From CAVRQM01 sp963723455 (GTDB lineage: Bacteria > Pseudomonadota > Alphaproteobacteria > Acetobacterales > Acetobacteraceae): a DNA stretch of 64,000 nt. The stretch is taken from the NCBI GenBank assembly GCA_963723455.1, contig CAVRQM010000001.1:558001-622000 (forward strand), in the 5' to 3' direction. The notes under the pieces are model-generated. The model was not told where the DNA came from. It did not search any database and was given only the letters and a program-made list of their open reading frames with translations. Both the position numbers and the translations under genes were made by a program. Of this stretch, positions 9,452-17,294 are shown piece by piece; the stretch's first letter is position 1, and each line of letters starts with the position of its first letter.

Positions 9452-9940
9452 TTGAGCGACCCAAAAAGTGATTTGCCCGGGCAGCCAATGCGGCTGCGCG
9501 CCATCGGCCACCTCTCCACCCCGTTCCGCACCCGCGCGGATTGCCCCCGGCACGGTCGCCAGCCCGATCCGCCGCCGCTGTGCCATGCAACGGTGCTGCC
9601 CGATTTCCGGCCCGGCCTGCTGTCTCTGGACGGGTTCTCGCACCTGATCGTGTTGTATTGGCTGCACGACACGAACGCCGACCCGGCACTGGTGTTCGCC
9701 CCGCCATTCGATGCGTCGCCGCGCGGCGTGTTCGCGACGCGCGCGCCGTGGCGGCCGAACCCGATCGGGCTGTCGGTCTGCGCCTTTGACGGTGCGCAGG
9801 CTGACGGGCGGCTGCGGCTGCGCTACCTGGACTGCATCGACGGGACCGTGCTGCTGGACATCAAGCCCTATCTGCGCACCACCGACAGCGAGCCGCGAGC
9901 CAGCCTCGGCTGGCTCGCGCCGCACAGCACACAGAACTGA
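9452..9940 (+). CDS. trmO: TrmO-type tRNA (t6A37) methyltransferase, UPF0066/TsaA
   Basis: SAM-dependent enzyme that in E. coli N6-methylates the t6A modification at position 37 of threonine tRNAs. Visible family signatures are RAPWRPNPIGLSVC and DGTVLLDIKPYL, together with the N-terminal RAIGHLSTPF beta strand. The start is uncertain: the TTG at 9452 follows a GGGGGCGAG stretch, a GTG lies further up at 9413, and an ATG at 9488 lacks a ribosome-binding site. The gene is divergent from the aldo/keto reductase and lies 9 bases before the nucleoside hydrolase. Confidence 0.85.
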   Translation: MSDPKSDLPGQPMRLRAIGHLSTPFRTRADCPRHGRQPDPPPLCHATVLPDFRPGLLSLDGFSHLIVLYWLHDTNADPALVFAPPFDASPRGVFATRAPWRPNPIGLSVCAFDGAQADGRLRLRYLDCIDGTVLLDIKPYLRTTDSEPRASLGWLAPHSTQN

Positions 9941-9949
9941 GGATGCCGG

Positions 9950-10879
9950 ATGCCCCGACTGACCATCATCGACTGCGATCCCGGCACCGATGACGCCATC
10001 GCGCTGTGGCTCGCGCTGGCCTCCCCGGAAGCGATCGACTTGCGCATGGTCACGGTGGTCGGCGGCAATGTGGGGCTGTGCGCGACGCTGCCCAATGCGC
10101 GCGCAGTCGTCGGCCTCTCCGGTCGGCCAGTCCCGGTGGTCGGCGGCGCGGACCGGCCGCTGTTGGGACGGTTTGAGGACGCGGCGCATGTGCATGGCAA
10201 TGACGGGCTGGGCGGCGTGGCGCTGCCTCCGGGCCCGCCCGCCTCGCCCGGACTGGCGCTGGATCGGATGCGCGACCTGCTTGCCCAGGCAGCCCCGAAC
10301 TCGGTGACGCTGGTCGGACTGGGGCCGGCGACCAACATTGCCCTGCTGCTGGCGGCCCAGCCCGCGCTGGCCGGCGGCATAGCCGAGATCGTGGTCATGG
10401 CTGGCGCGCTGGCGGAGGGCAATGTCACGCCATCGGCGGAGTTCAACGCCTACAATGATCCAGAGGCGCTGGCCATCGTGCTCGGCTGCGGTCGGCCGGT
10501 GACGATGGCCACCCTGGACGTGACCAATCAGGCGCTCTGCACCCCGGCCCACGTTGCCGCACTGCGCGCTGCGGGGAATGGATCGTGCTTGCGGGCCGCG
10601 GCGGATATCTGGGACAGGGTACCGCCGTCGCCCAGGTCGGGCGGAGTTGGACACGAGCAGCACGATGCGTGCGCGGTCGCATGGCTGGTCGCGCCGGAGT
10701 TGTTCACGCACCGCGAGGTCCACGCGTCTGTCGATCTCGGACCTGGGCCGGGGCGCGGCCGCACGGTTATCGACCGCTGGGGCCGGCTTCCCTTTGCGCC
10801 CAATGCGCGACTGCTTGAGACGGTGGACGCCCCCGGTTTTTTCCAGCTTCTGACCAACCGTCTGGCATCGCTTGCCTGA
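9950..10879 (+). CDS. inosine-uridine type nucleoside hydrolase
   Basis: Cleaves the N-glycosidic bond of ribonucleosides to release the base and ribose, for purine/pyrimidine salvage. The 309-residue protein has the calcium-binding DCDPGTDDA at residues 8-16, VVGGNVGL, VHGNDGLGG, EFNAYNDPEA and the distal HDACAVAWL with its Asp. All are diagnostic of the family. The ATG at 9950 follows GGATG-rich sequence directly after trmO. Purine versus pyrimidine preference is not evident. Confidence 0.9.
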   Translation: MPRLTIIDCDPGTDDAIALWLALASPEAIDLRMVTVVGGNVGLCATLPNARAVVGLSGRPVPVVGGADRPLLGRFEDAAHVHGNDGLGGVALPPGPPASPGLALDRMRDLLAQAAPNSVTLVGLGPATNIALLLAAQPALAGGIAEIVVMAGALAEGNVTPSAEFNAYNDPEALAIVLGCGRPVTMATLDVTNQALCTPAHVAALRAAGNGSCLRAAADIWDRVPPSPRSGGVGHEQHDACAVAWLVAPELFTHREVHASVDLGPGPGRGRTVIDRWGRLPFAPNARLLETVDAPGFFQLLTNRLASLA

Positions 10880-10914
10880 TCGTAGCGGAATTCTTCATAT
10901 GGCCCGGTCTGGAT

Positions 10915-12177
10915 CTACGGAAACAGTCCGCGCAGCCGCTTGCCCGCCCGCACCTTCTCGACACCGATCGCCATCGCTGCCGTGCGCATCGACACCCGCT
11001 CGGCGGCGGCGCGTTTCGTCACCTGGGCGAAGGCGCCCTCCAGCAGGCGCTCCAGCCGATCGCTCACTTCGGCTTCGGTCCAGAACAGGCGCTGCAAGTC
11101 CTGCACCCATTCGAAATAAGACACGATGACGCCGCCTGAGTTGCACAGGATGTCAGGGATGACGAACAGCTCGCTGCCGCGTCGGTCCAGGATCGCGTCC
11201 GCTTCGGGAGTCGTCGGGCCGTTGGCGCCTTCCGCGAGAATCCGGCAGCGCAGGCGCCCGGCATTTTCGCCTGTTATGACGCGCTCCACCGCAGCCGGCA
11301 CCAGAATGTCGCAGGGCTGCTCCAGCAGCGCCGACGGGCTGATGCGGGCCTGCGAGGAAAACCCCTCCAGCACCCGTCGCTCGGCCAGATGCGCTTCGAT
11401 GGCATCCAACGGCAAGCCCGCCGGATCGAAATACGCAGCAGTGTGGTCGCTCACACCCAGCACGCGTACGCCATGCCGACGCGCGAGCGTGTAGGCGGCG
11501 ACGCTGCCCACATTGCCGAAGCCCTGCACGATGGCGGTGGCATCCTGGCTGCGCAGTCCGATCGCATCGCAGGCGCGGCCCACCAGATAGGCGACGCCGC
11601 GTCCTGTGGCCTCACGCCTGCCTTCTGTGCCGCCGACCGCGACCGGCTTGCCTGTGACGATCTCCTGGATCGAATGGCCCTCGTGCATCGAATAGGTATC
11701 CATGAACCAGGCCATCACCTGTTCGTTGGTGCCCATGTCCGGTGCCATCACGTCGGTCTGGGGACCGACGAACGGAATCATCTCCTGCATGTAGCGGCGC
11801 GACACCGCCTCCAGTTCGCGCGCCGACAGCGTCAGCGGGTCGCAGGCGACACCGCCTTTGGCGCCGCCATAGGGCAGCCCGGCCAGCGCGCATTTCCAGC
11901 TCATCCAGATCGCCAGCGCCGCGACCTCGCCCAGATCCAGGTTCGGGGCGAAGCGCGTGCCGCCCTTGGTCGGGCCGAGCGTCAGATGGTGCTGGACGCG
12001 GAAGCCCTGGAACACCTCGGTGCGGCCATCATCCATGTGCACCGGCACGGATACCGCAACCGCCCGTTTGGGGTACAGCAGCCGGGCGCGCTCGTCCTGC
12101 GGGATCCCGAGATGGTCGGCGATGACGCCGAACTGCGTACGCGCCATCTCGAACACCGGCCCGGAATAGATGCTCAT
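10915..12177 (-). CDS. gdhA: Glu/Leu/Phe/Val-family dehydrogenase (glutamate dehydrogenase-like)
   Basis: Oxidative deamination of glutamate (or a branched-chain amino acid) to the 2-oxo acid with NAD(P). The 420-residue size fits the family. The catalytic block GLPYGGAKGGV near residue 100 contains the active lysine. The Rossmann segment is VQGFGNVGSVAA near 220, and LAEGANGPTTPEAD and ILCNSGGVIVSYFEWVQ close the active site, as in GDHs. The start MSIYSGPVFEMA at 12177 is the only sensible one. It is convergent with the nucleoside hydrolase and divergent from panE. Confidence 0.9.
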   Translation of the reverse strand: MSIYSGPVFEMARTQFGVIADHLGIPQDERARLLYPKRAVAVSVPVHMDDGRTEVFQGFRVQHHLTLGPTKGGTRFAPNLDLGEVAALAIWMSWKCALAGLPYGGAKGGVACDPLTLSARELEAVSRRYMQEMIPFVGPQTDVMAPDMGTNEQVMAWFMDTYSMHEGHSIQEIVTGKPVAVGGTEGRREATGRGVAYLVGRACDAIGLRSQDATAIVQGFGNVGSVAAYTLARRHGVRVLGVSDHTAAYFDPAGLPLDAIEAHLAERRVLEGFSSQARISPSALLEQPCDILVPAAVERVITGENAGRLRCRILAEGANGPTTPEADAILDRRGSELFVIPDILCNSGGVIVSYFEWVQDLQRLFWTEAEVSDRLERLLEGAFAQVTKRAAAERVSMRTAAMAIGVEKVRAGKRLRGLFP

Positions 12178-12312
12178 TGTCCGCTCCCGCCCGTTGACCC
12201 GCGATCATAGGCCCAACGCAAGCGACGGCCCAGGCGTCGAGTTGCTGGCTTGCGCGACCCGGTTCGGCCGGGCACCGTCACGGCCGGAAGACACCCACCA
12301 TCGGAGCGCCGA

Positions 12313-13320
12313 GTGAAGGTCTGCGTGTTCGGAGCGGGCGCGATCGGCGCCTACCTGGCGGTCGAACTGGCGCTGGCAGGCCACGAGGTGAGCGCGATAG
12401 CGCGGGGCGCGCATCTCGCGGCAATGCGACGCGACGGAGTGCGGCTGCGCAGCGGCGGTCGCGAGCGCACCGCGCGTATCGCGGCCAGCGACGACCCGGC
12501 CGCTTTCGGCCCGCAGGACTACGTGATCTGCGCGCTGAAAGCACATCAGGCGTTCGGGGCGGCGGACAAGTTTGCTCCCCTGCTGGGCCCGGGGACAGCG
12601 GTGGTCAGCGCCGTCAACGGCATTCCATGGTGGTACTTCTACCGGCATGGCGGGACGCTCGAGGGCCGTCATCTCGAGTTCGTTGACCCCGGCGGCCGTC
12701 AGTGGCGAGCGATCGGGCCGGAGCGGGCAATCGGCTGCATCGTTGATCCGGCTTGCGAGATCGTCGAACCCGGCGTGGTCGAGCACCATGCCCATAACCG
12801 CTTCACGCTGGGCGAGCCGGGCGGCGGCGCCTCGGCGCGGGTGCAGGCGCTGAGCGAGGCGCTGAACGGCGCCGGGCTTGACGCCCCGGTCCGCGACGGC
12901 ATCCGCTGGAACCTTTGGCTCAAGCTGTTCGGCAATGTCTGCTTCAGCCCGATCAGCGTACTGACCCAGGCGACGCTGGGCCGGGTGGCCTCCGAGCCGG
13001 CGCTGCGCGAGACCTGCCGCGCGATCATGGCCGAGGCGCGGGCCGTGGCGGGAGCCTTGGGTATCGAGATCCCGGAGTTGATGATCCAGCGCCGGCTCGA
13101 CGCGGCGGCGGCGATCGACAGCCACAAGATCTCGATGCTGCAGGACCTGGAGCGCGGCCGGTCACTGGAGATCGACGCTCTGGTGACCGTGGTGCAAGAG
13201 CTGGGGCGGTGGCTGGACGTGCCCACGCCGCGGATCGACCTGGTGCTGGCGTTGGTGCAGGAGCGAGGGCGGCAGGCGGGGCTGTATGTGCCACTGTCGG
13301 AGTCGTTCACCCAGCGGTGA
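12313..13320 (+). CDS. panE: 2-dehydropantoate 2-reductase (ketopantoate reductase)
   Basis: NADPH-dependent reduction of ketopantoate to pantoate for pantothenate and CoA synthesis, or a related 2-oxo acid reduction. The protein (335 residues) starts at a GTG at 12313 with GGAG ten bases upstream. It begins VKVCVFGAGAIGAYLAVELA, the Rossmann nucleotide site. ALKAHQ supplies the catalytic lysine near residue 76, NGIPWWYF follows, and the C-terminal ApbA_C domain contains NLWLKLFGNVCFSP and DLERGRSLEIDALV. The homology is clear, but many paralogues of panE act on other oxo acids. Confidence 0.85.
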   Translation: MKVCVFGAGAIGAYLAVELALAGHEVSAIARGAHLAAMRRDGVRLRSGGRERTARIAASDDPAAFGPQDYVICALKAHQAFGAADKFAPLLGPGTAVVSAVNGIPWWYFYRHGGTLEGRHLEFVDPGGRQWRAIGPERAIGCIVDPACEIVEPGVVEHHAHNRFTLGEPGGGASARVQALSEALNGAGLDAPVRDGIRWNLWLKLFGNVCFSPISVLTQATLGRVASEPALRETCRAIMAEARAVAGALGIEIPELMIQRRLDAAAAIDSHKISMLQDLERGRSLEIDALVTVVQELGRWLDVPTPRIDLVLALVQERGRQAGLYVPLSESFTQR

Positions 13321-13406
13321 TCGAGTCGGCAGCCGGGCAGTCGCGTTTGTCGTCAAATCGCCGGCCCTGGGTCGCCAGGATTAGCTGCCGCTATGGGAGG
13401 TTCCGC

Positions 13407-13523
13407 ATGATCCGTTTGACCGCGACCCTGGTTCTGCTTGCCCTCGCCCTGCCGCTGAGCGGCTGCATCATCGCGCCTGCCCGTCCCAGCTGGTGCTACT
13501 ATCACCCGTATCGCTGCCGATAA
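13407..13523 (+). CDS. 38-residue lipoprotein of unknown function
   Basis: A very short gene with an excellent GGGAGG ribosome-binding site six bases before the ATG at 13407. The product has a short basic start (MIRL), a hydrophobic core and a textbook lipobox, LSGC, at residues 20-23. Only about 16 mature residues follow and they are unusually rich in aromatic residues and cysteine (RPSWCYYHPYRCR). Signal peptidase II processing and lipidation are inferred from the lipobox. No family is recognised. It follows panE and is convergent with the DUF1275 gene. Confidence 0.7.
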   Translation: MIRLTATLVLLALALPLSGCIIAPARPSWCYYHPYRCR

Positions 13524-13553
13524 GGGGCGGCCGGACGCGGGCCAGAGCAGTTC

Positions 13554-14204
13554 TCAACCTGGGGAGGAAGCTGATTGCAGGGAGCCCTTGGCGCAGCCCA
13601 GCGCCAGCAGCGCGGCCGCCGCCGCTGGAAACGCGAACACCAATCCATCCGGCAGCCGGAACGCAAGCGCCCCGCCCAGCCCGCCGGCGACCAGACCCGC
13701 CCATAGCGCCGCATAGCCGGCCGGATCGCGCCATCCGACCTGTCCCGCGCAGGCTTTCGCCGCCGTCGCGCCGAGATGCACCAGCGTCCCAGTTGCGTAG
13801 GTAAGGCCCAGGGTAAGCCGCCCGGCTTTTTGTTCGGTCGCATTCTGGGCGCCCATCGCAGCCACCAGGCACACTGTCAGCGTAGTGTCATGCGCCCGCT
13901 GCCACCAGGCCATCGCCAGCAGCAGCGCCACCGCCCCGAGCACGGCAGGCTTGCGCCAGCGCCCAGCGCCCAGTCCCGCAGCCTCGCCCGCGAAGGCAGA
14001 CGCCACGAAGCCAGCGACCACTGCGGCCAGGAATGCGGCCTTGCCCGGATCGCCGGTGATTGCCTGCACCGCGATCTTGGTGCTGTTGCCGCTCATGAAC
14101 GAGACAAACAGCCCACCCAACCGCAGGAAACCCGCTGCATCGATCCAGCCCGCAAGGGCCGCCAGCGCCACGGCCAGCAGCAGCGCCGAGCGATTGTCGG
14201 ACAC
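13554..14204 (-). CDS. DUF1275 (YoaK) family membrane protein
   Basis: A 216-residue polytopic inner-membrane protein with about six hydrophobic segments. The start SDNRSALLLAVALAALAGWID, the FVSFMSGNST motif and the central CLVAAMGAQNA block are typical of DUF1275. Function is unknown; a transporter or permease-like role has been suggested for the family without proof. It begins four bases after the end of ispB on the same strand, so the two probably form an operon. Confidence 0.85.
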   Translation of the reverse strand: MSDNRSALLLAVALAALAGWIDAAGFLRLGGLFVSFMSGNSTKIAVQAITGDPGKAAFLAAVVAGFVASAFAGEAAGLGAGRWRKPAVLGAVALLLAMAWWQRAHDTTLTVCLVAAMGAQNATEQKAGRLTLGLTYATGTLVHLGATAAKACAGQVGWRDPAGYAALWAGLVAGGLGGALAFRLPDGLVFAFPAAAAALLALGCAKGSLQSASSPG

Positions 14205-14208
14205 GGAC

Positions 14209-15246
14209 CTAGCGCAGACGGCTGACCGCGTAATCAGCCATCGCCATCATCGCGCGGCGCAGCGCGCTGTCAGGGAAGACACTCAAAGCCGCTTTGCCCT
14301 CCGCGGCAAACCGGGCAGCGGCGTCCAGCGTAGCGCCGATCGCGCCGTGCGCTTCAATCAGCGAAAGGGCGCGCTCCAGGTCACCGTCGGTCTGCTCACT
14401 TGTCTCGATGGTGCGCCGCCAGAACTCGCGCTCCTCTGCGGTGCCGGCGTCATGGGCGACCAGCACCGGCAAGGTAATCTTGCCCTCTCGGAAATCGTCG
14501 CCCACGGTCTTGCCCAGCACCGCCTGGTCCGCCGCATAATCCAGCGCGTCGTCGACCAGTTGGAAGGCGATGCCGAGATTGCCGCCGAATTCGCGCAACG
14601 CCGTCTGCTCGGACGCCGGCCTTTCGGCGACGACCGCGCCGATCTCGCAGGCGGCGGCAAACAGGGCGGCGGTCTTGCCGCGGATGACCTCAAGATACTG
14701 CGCACGCGTCGTGGACAGGTCGTTCTGCGTGGTGAGCTGCAACACCTCGCCCTCGGCGATGGTCGCCGCTGCGGATGACAAGATGCCCAGCACCTGCAAG
14801 GAGCCGTCGGCCACCATCAACTGAAATGCGCGGGCGAACAGGAAGTCGCCGACCAACACCGAGGCCTTGTTGCCGAACACCGCATTTGCGCTGGCCAGGC
14901 CGCGACGGAGATGACTGTCGTCCACCACGTCGTCGTGCAGCAACGTCGCGGTGTGAATGAACTCGACGCACGCCGCCAGATGCACGTGGCGGTCGCCGGC
15001 AGGGTGCGGCGGATACCCGCATAGCTTGGCCGAAGCCAGCGTCAGCAGCGGTCGCAGACGCTTGCCGCCGGCGGCGACAATGTGCGCGGCCAGCTGCGGA
15101 ATCAGCGCGACGGGACTGTGCATGTGCGCGACAATGACGCGGTTGCACTGGCCCAGATCGTCGGCGACCAGCGCCAGCACGGTCGCGAGCGCGTCTTCGG
15201 CGGAATCAGCGGTAATGGCGGGTGGGCTTGCGGGCAGATCCATCAC
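14209..15246 (-). CDS. ispB: polyprenyl diphosphate synthase (octa-/decaprenyl type)
   Basis: Chain-elongating trans-prenyltransferase that makes the long isoprenoid side chain of ubiquinone from FPP and IPP. Both aspartate-rich magnesium sites are visible: LLHDDVVDDS (first) and FQLVDDALDY (second), with GGKRLRP for IPP binding near the N-terminus. Length (345 residues) is normal. Two adjacent ATGs open the frame. The gene is divergent from the DUF2007/TrmN6 pair, a neighbourhood seen in many alphaproteobacteria. Chain length cannot be read reliably. Confidence 0.92.
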   Translation of the reverse strand: MMDLPASPPAITADSAEDALATVLALVADDLGQCNRVIVAHMHSPVALIPQLAAHIVAAGGKRLRPLLTLASAKLCGYPPHPAGDRHVHLAACVEFIHTATLLHDDVVDDSHLRRGLASANAVFGNKASVLVGDFLFARAFQLMVADGSLQVLGILSSAAATIAEGEVLQLTTQNDLSTTRAQYLEVIRGKTAALFAAACEIGAVVAERPASEQTALREFGGNLGIAFQLVDDALDYAADQAVLGKTVGDDFREGKITLPVLVAHDAGTAEEREFWRRTIETSEQTDGDLERALSLIEAHGAIGATLDAAARFAAEGKAALSVFPDSALRRAMMAMADYAVSRLR

Positions 15247-15409
15247 AATGCCCTACTGGCTCCCCCGGTCAAAGGCTCAACCGGGCGTGGGCTGAGCAGT
15301 GACCATATCGGCTTCGTCCAAGTTCGGTCAAGGCAAGCGGGATACCGCGTTGCCCCTGGAACTCCCGGTTAGGGCTTTGCGGCGGCACGCGGAGCGGCAA
15401 TGATGCACC

Positions 15410-15616
15410 ATGCAGGTTATCGAAACGTCGAACGACCCGGTTCGCATCAGCTTCCTCATCGCCCTGCTTCGCGATGCCGGCATCGAGCCGTTGCTGCTGG
15501 ATGCGCAAATGAGCGCGCTGGAGGGTAGCATCGGCGCCTTCCCGCGCCGGCTCGCAGTTGCCGCTGACGACGCCGGTCAGGCGCGGCGGGTGCTGCGCGA
15601 AGCCGGCTTGGGGTGA
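15410..15616 (+). CDS. DUF2007 small protein
   Basis: A 68-residue protein matching the DUF2007 (putative signal-transducing) family: MQVIETSNDPVRISFLIALLRDAGIEP then an RRLAVAADDAGQARRVL C-terminus, resembling an ACT/ferredoxin-like small fold. Its TGA overlaps the GTG of the following methyltransferase gene (GTGA), so the two are coupled. Biochemical role unknown. Confidence 0.8.
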   Translation: MQVIETSNDPVRISFLIALLRDAGIEPLLLDAQMSALEGSIGAFPRRLAVAADDAGQARRVLREAGLG

Positions 15617-16371
15617 ACGCCAGCGGGACGGCGGCGGCGATCACGCAGCCGACCACGCGCGGGCGGCTGCTGGACGGCCGGTTGCGCTACGACCAGTCCG
15701 CCCTCGGTCACCGAAGCGGCATCGAGCCGGTCTTTCTTGCGGCCAGCATCCCGGCCCGCCCCGGACAACGCTTGCTGGAGGCCGGGACCGGCGCGGGAGC
15801 CGCGTTGCTCTGCATCGCGGCCCGCGTTGAGGGTATCGAGGGCGTGGGTGTCGAGCGCGATGCGGCGCTCGCTCGGCTGGCAGACGCGAACTTCGCCGCC
15901 AACGGCTTTGCCGGCCTGCGCGCAACCGTCAGCGCCGTTGAGGCTTTCCTCCCTGACGCGCCGTTCGATCACGCCATGGCCAATCCACCCTGGCACGCGG
16001 CTTCCGGTACTGCCTCGCCCGATGCCGGGCGGGAGTTTGCGCGTCGCGCCGATGCGGGACTGCTCGCTCGCTGGATGGCGGCGATGGCGCGCTGCCTGCG
16101 CCGCCGCGGCACGCTGACCTTGGTGGCCGCCGCGACCGTGATCCCGGACTGGCTCGCCGCATTGCCCGACTGCGGTTGCGGCAGTCCTGCGATCCTTCCG
16201 CTCTGGCCGCACGCGGGAGCCGCGGCCCGGCTCGCCTTGTTGCAGGCGGTTCGCCACGGGCGGGCCCCGCTGCGGCTGCTGCCAGGGCTGGCGCTGCACG
16301 ACGCCGCCGGCCGGTTCACGCGCTCCGCCGATGCGGTGCTGCGCGAGGGTGGCGCAATCGAATGGTCGTGA
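15613..16371 (+). CDS. TrmN6-like SAM-dependent methyltransferase
   Basis: Probable tRNA1(Val) adenine-37 N6-methyltransferase family member (252 residues). SAM-binding motif I is LLEAGTGAGAALLCIAAR near residue 53. The catalytic motif IV is ANPPW near residue 122, the NPP(F/W/Y) signature of adenine-N6 methyltransferases. The GRLRYDQ segment before motif I is typical of the family. A GTG start at 15613 overlaps the DUF2007 stop. Coupling to DUF2007 and proximity to ispB match the usual alphaproteobacterial arrangement. Confidence 0.85.
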   Translation: MNASGTAAAITQPTTRGRLLDGRLRYDQSALGHRSGIEPVFLAASIPARPGQRLLEAGTGAGAALLCIAARVEGIEGVGVERDAALARLADANFAANGFAGLRATVSAVEAFLPDAPFDHAMANPPWHAASGTASPDAGREFARRADAGLLARWMAAMARCLRRRGTLTLVAAATVIPDWLAALPDCGCGSPAILPLWPHAGAAARLALLQAVRHGRAPLRLLPGLALHDAAGRFTRSADAVLREGGAIEWS

Positions 16372-16441
16372 CGGGCCACCCCGCCCAATACTGTTTCGCC
16401 GTCGGCGCGCAACCTGAGCACGACGGCGGCTTTCTCACAGG

Positions 16442-17287
16442 ATGCGCGTGCATCACATCAACTGCGGCTCGATGTGCCCCTATGGCGGCCGGCTTTGGGA
16501 TGGTGTGACGCCTGGCCTGGGCGCGTCGCGGCTGTCTTGCCACTGCCTGCTGATCGAAGCCAACGACCGGCTGATCCTGGTGGATACCGGGATCGGGACA
16601 ACCGACCAGCGCCGCGCCCGCGCCCGGCTGAGCGAGGCGTTCGTGGCGCTGGACCACATCCGTTTCGACCCGCGCGACACGGCGCTCGCCCGAATCCGCG
16701 CGCTCGGGTTCGCGCCGGCGGACGTGCGCGACATCGTCCTGACGCATCTGGACTTTGACCATGCTGGCGGCTTGCCTGATTTCCCGCAGGCCGCGGTGCA
16801 CCTGCTGGGCATCGAGGCGGCAACGGCCGGATATCGCGACTCGCCGCGTCAACGTGGTCGTTACCGGCCGGCGCAGTGGGGCGGCGCTGGCCCGTTGCAC
16901 AGCTATGACGCCGATGGCGAACGGTGGTTCGGCTTCGCCTCAGTGCGCGAGCTGCATGGCCTGCCACCGGACATCCTGTTGGTCCCGCTGCCCGGTCACA
17001 CCGAGGGGCATTGCGGGGTCGCGATCAAAGCGGATGGGGGCTGGATGCTGCATGCCGGCGACGCCTACTTCTATCGCGGCGAGATGGACTTGCAGCGGCC
17101 GCACTGCACGCCGGGGTTGATCTTCTATCAATGGCTCATGGAGATGAACCGGGCGAAGCGGCTGGATAATCAGCAGCGGCTGCGCGAGCTGATCCGGGCG
17201 CACGGGAACGAAATCGACCTGTTCTGTTCGCACGACGCGGTGGAACTGGCCCGTCGCGGCGGTCACGTCACAGCATGTTCGCCGTGA
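16442..17287 (+). CDS. metallo-beta-lactamase-fold hydrolase
   Basis: A 281-residue MBL-fold enzyme. Metal ligands are visible in THLDFDHAGG (the HxHxDH pattern with Leu-Asp variants, as in the lactonase/AttM branch), PLPGHTEGH and HAGDAYFYRGE. A terminal CSHDAVE His completes the dinuclear site. The HLDFDHAGG form resembles N-acyl-homoserine lactonase-like enzymes, but the family is wide and the substrate is not predictable. It starts with ATG 16442 right after CACAGG and ends eight bases from the convergent alaS. Confidence 0.82.
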   Translation: MRVHHINCGSMCPYGGRLWDGVTPGLGASRLSCHCLLIEANDRLILVDTGIGTTDQRRARARLSEAFVALDHIRFDPRDTALARIRALGFAPADVRDIVLTHLDFDHAGGLPDFPQAAVHLLGIEAATAGYRDSPRQRGRYRPAQWGGAGPLHSYDADGERWFGFASVRELHGLPPDILLVPLPGHTEGHCGVAIKADGGWMLHAGDAYFYRGEMDLQRPHCTPGLIFYQWLMEMNRAKRLDNQQRLRELIRAHGNEIDLFCSHDAVELARRGGHVTACSP

Positions 17288-17294
17288 AACGAGC

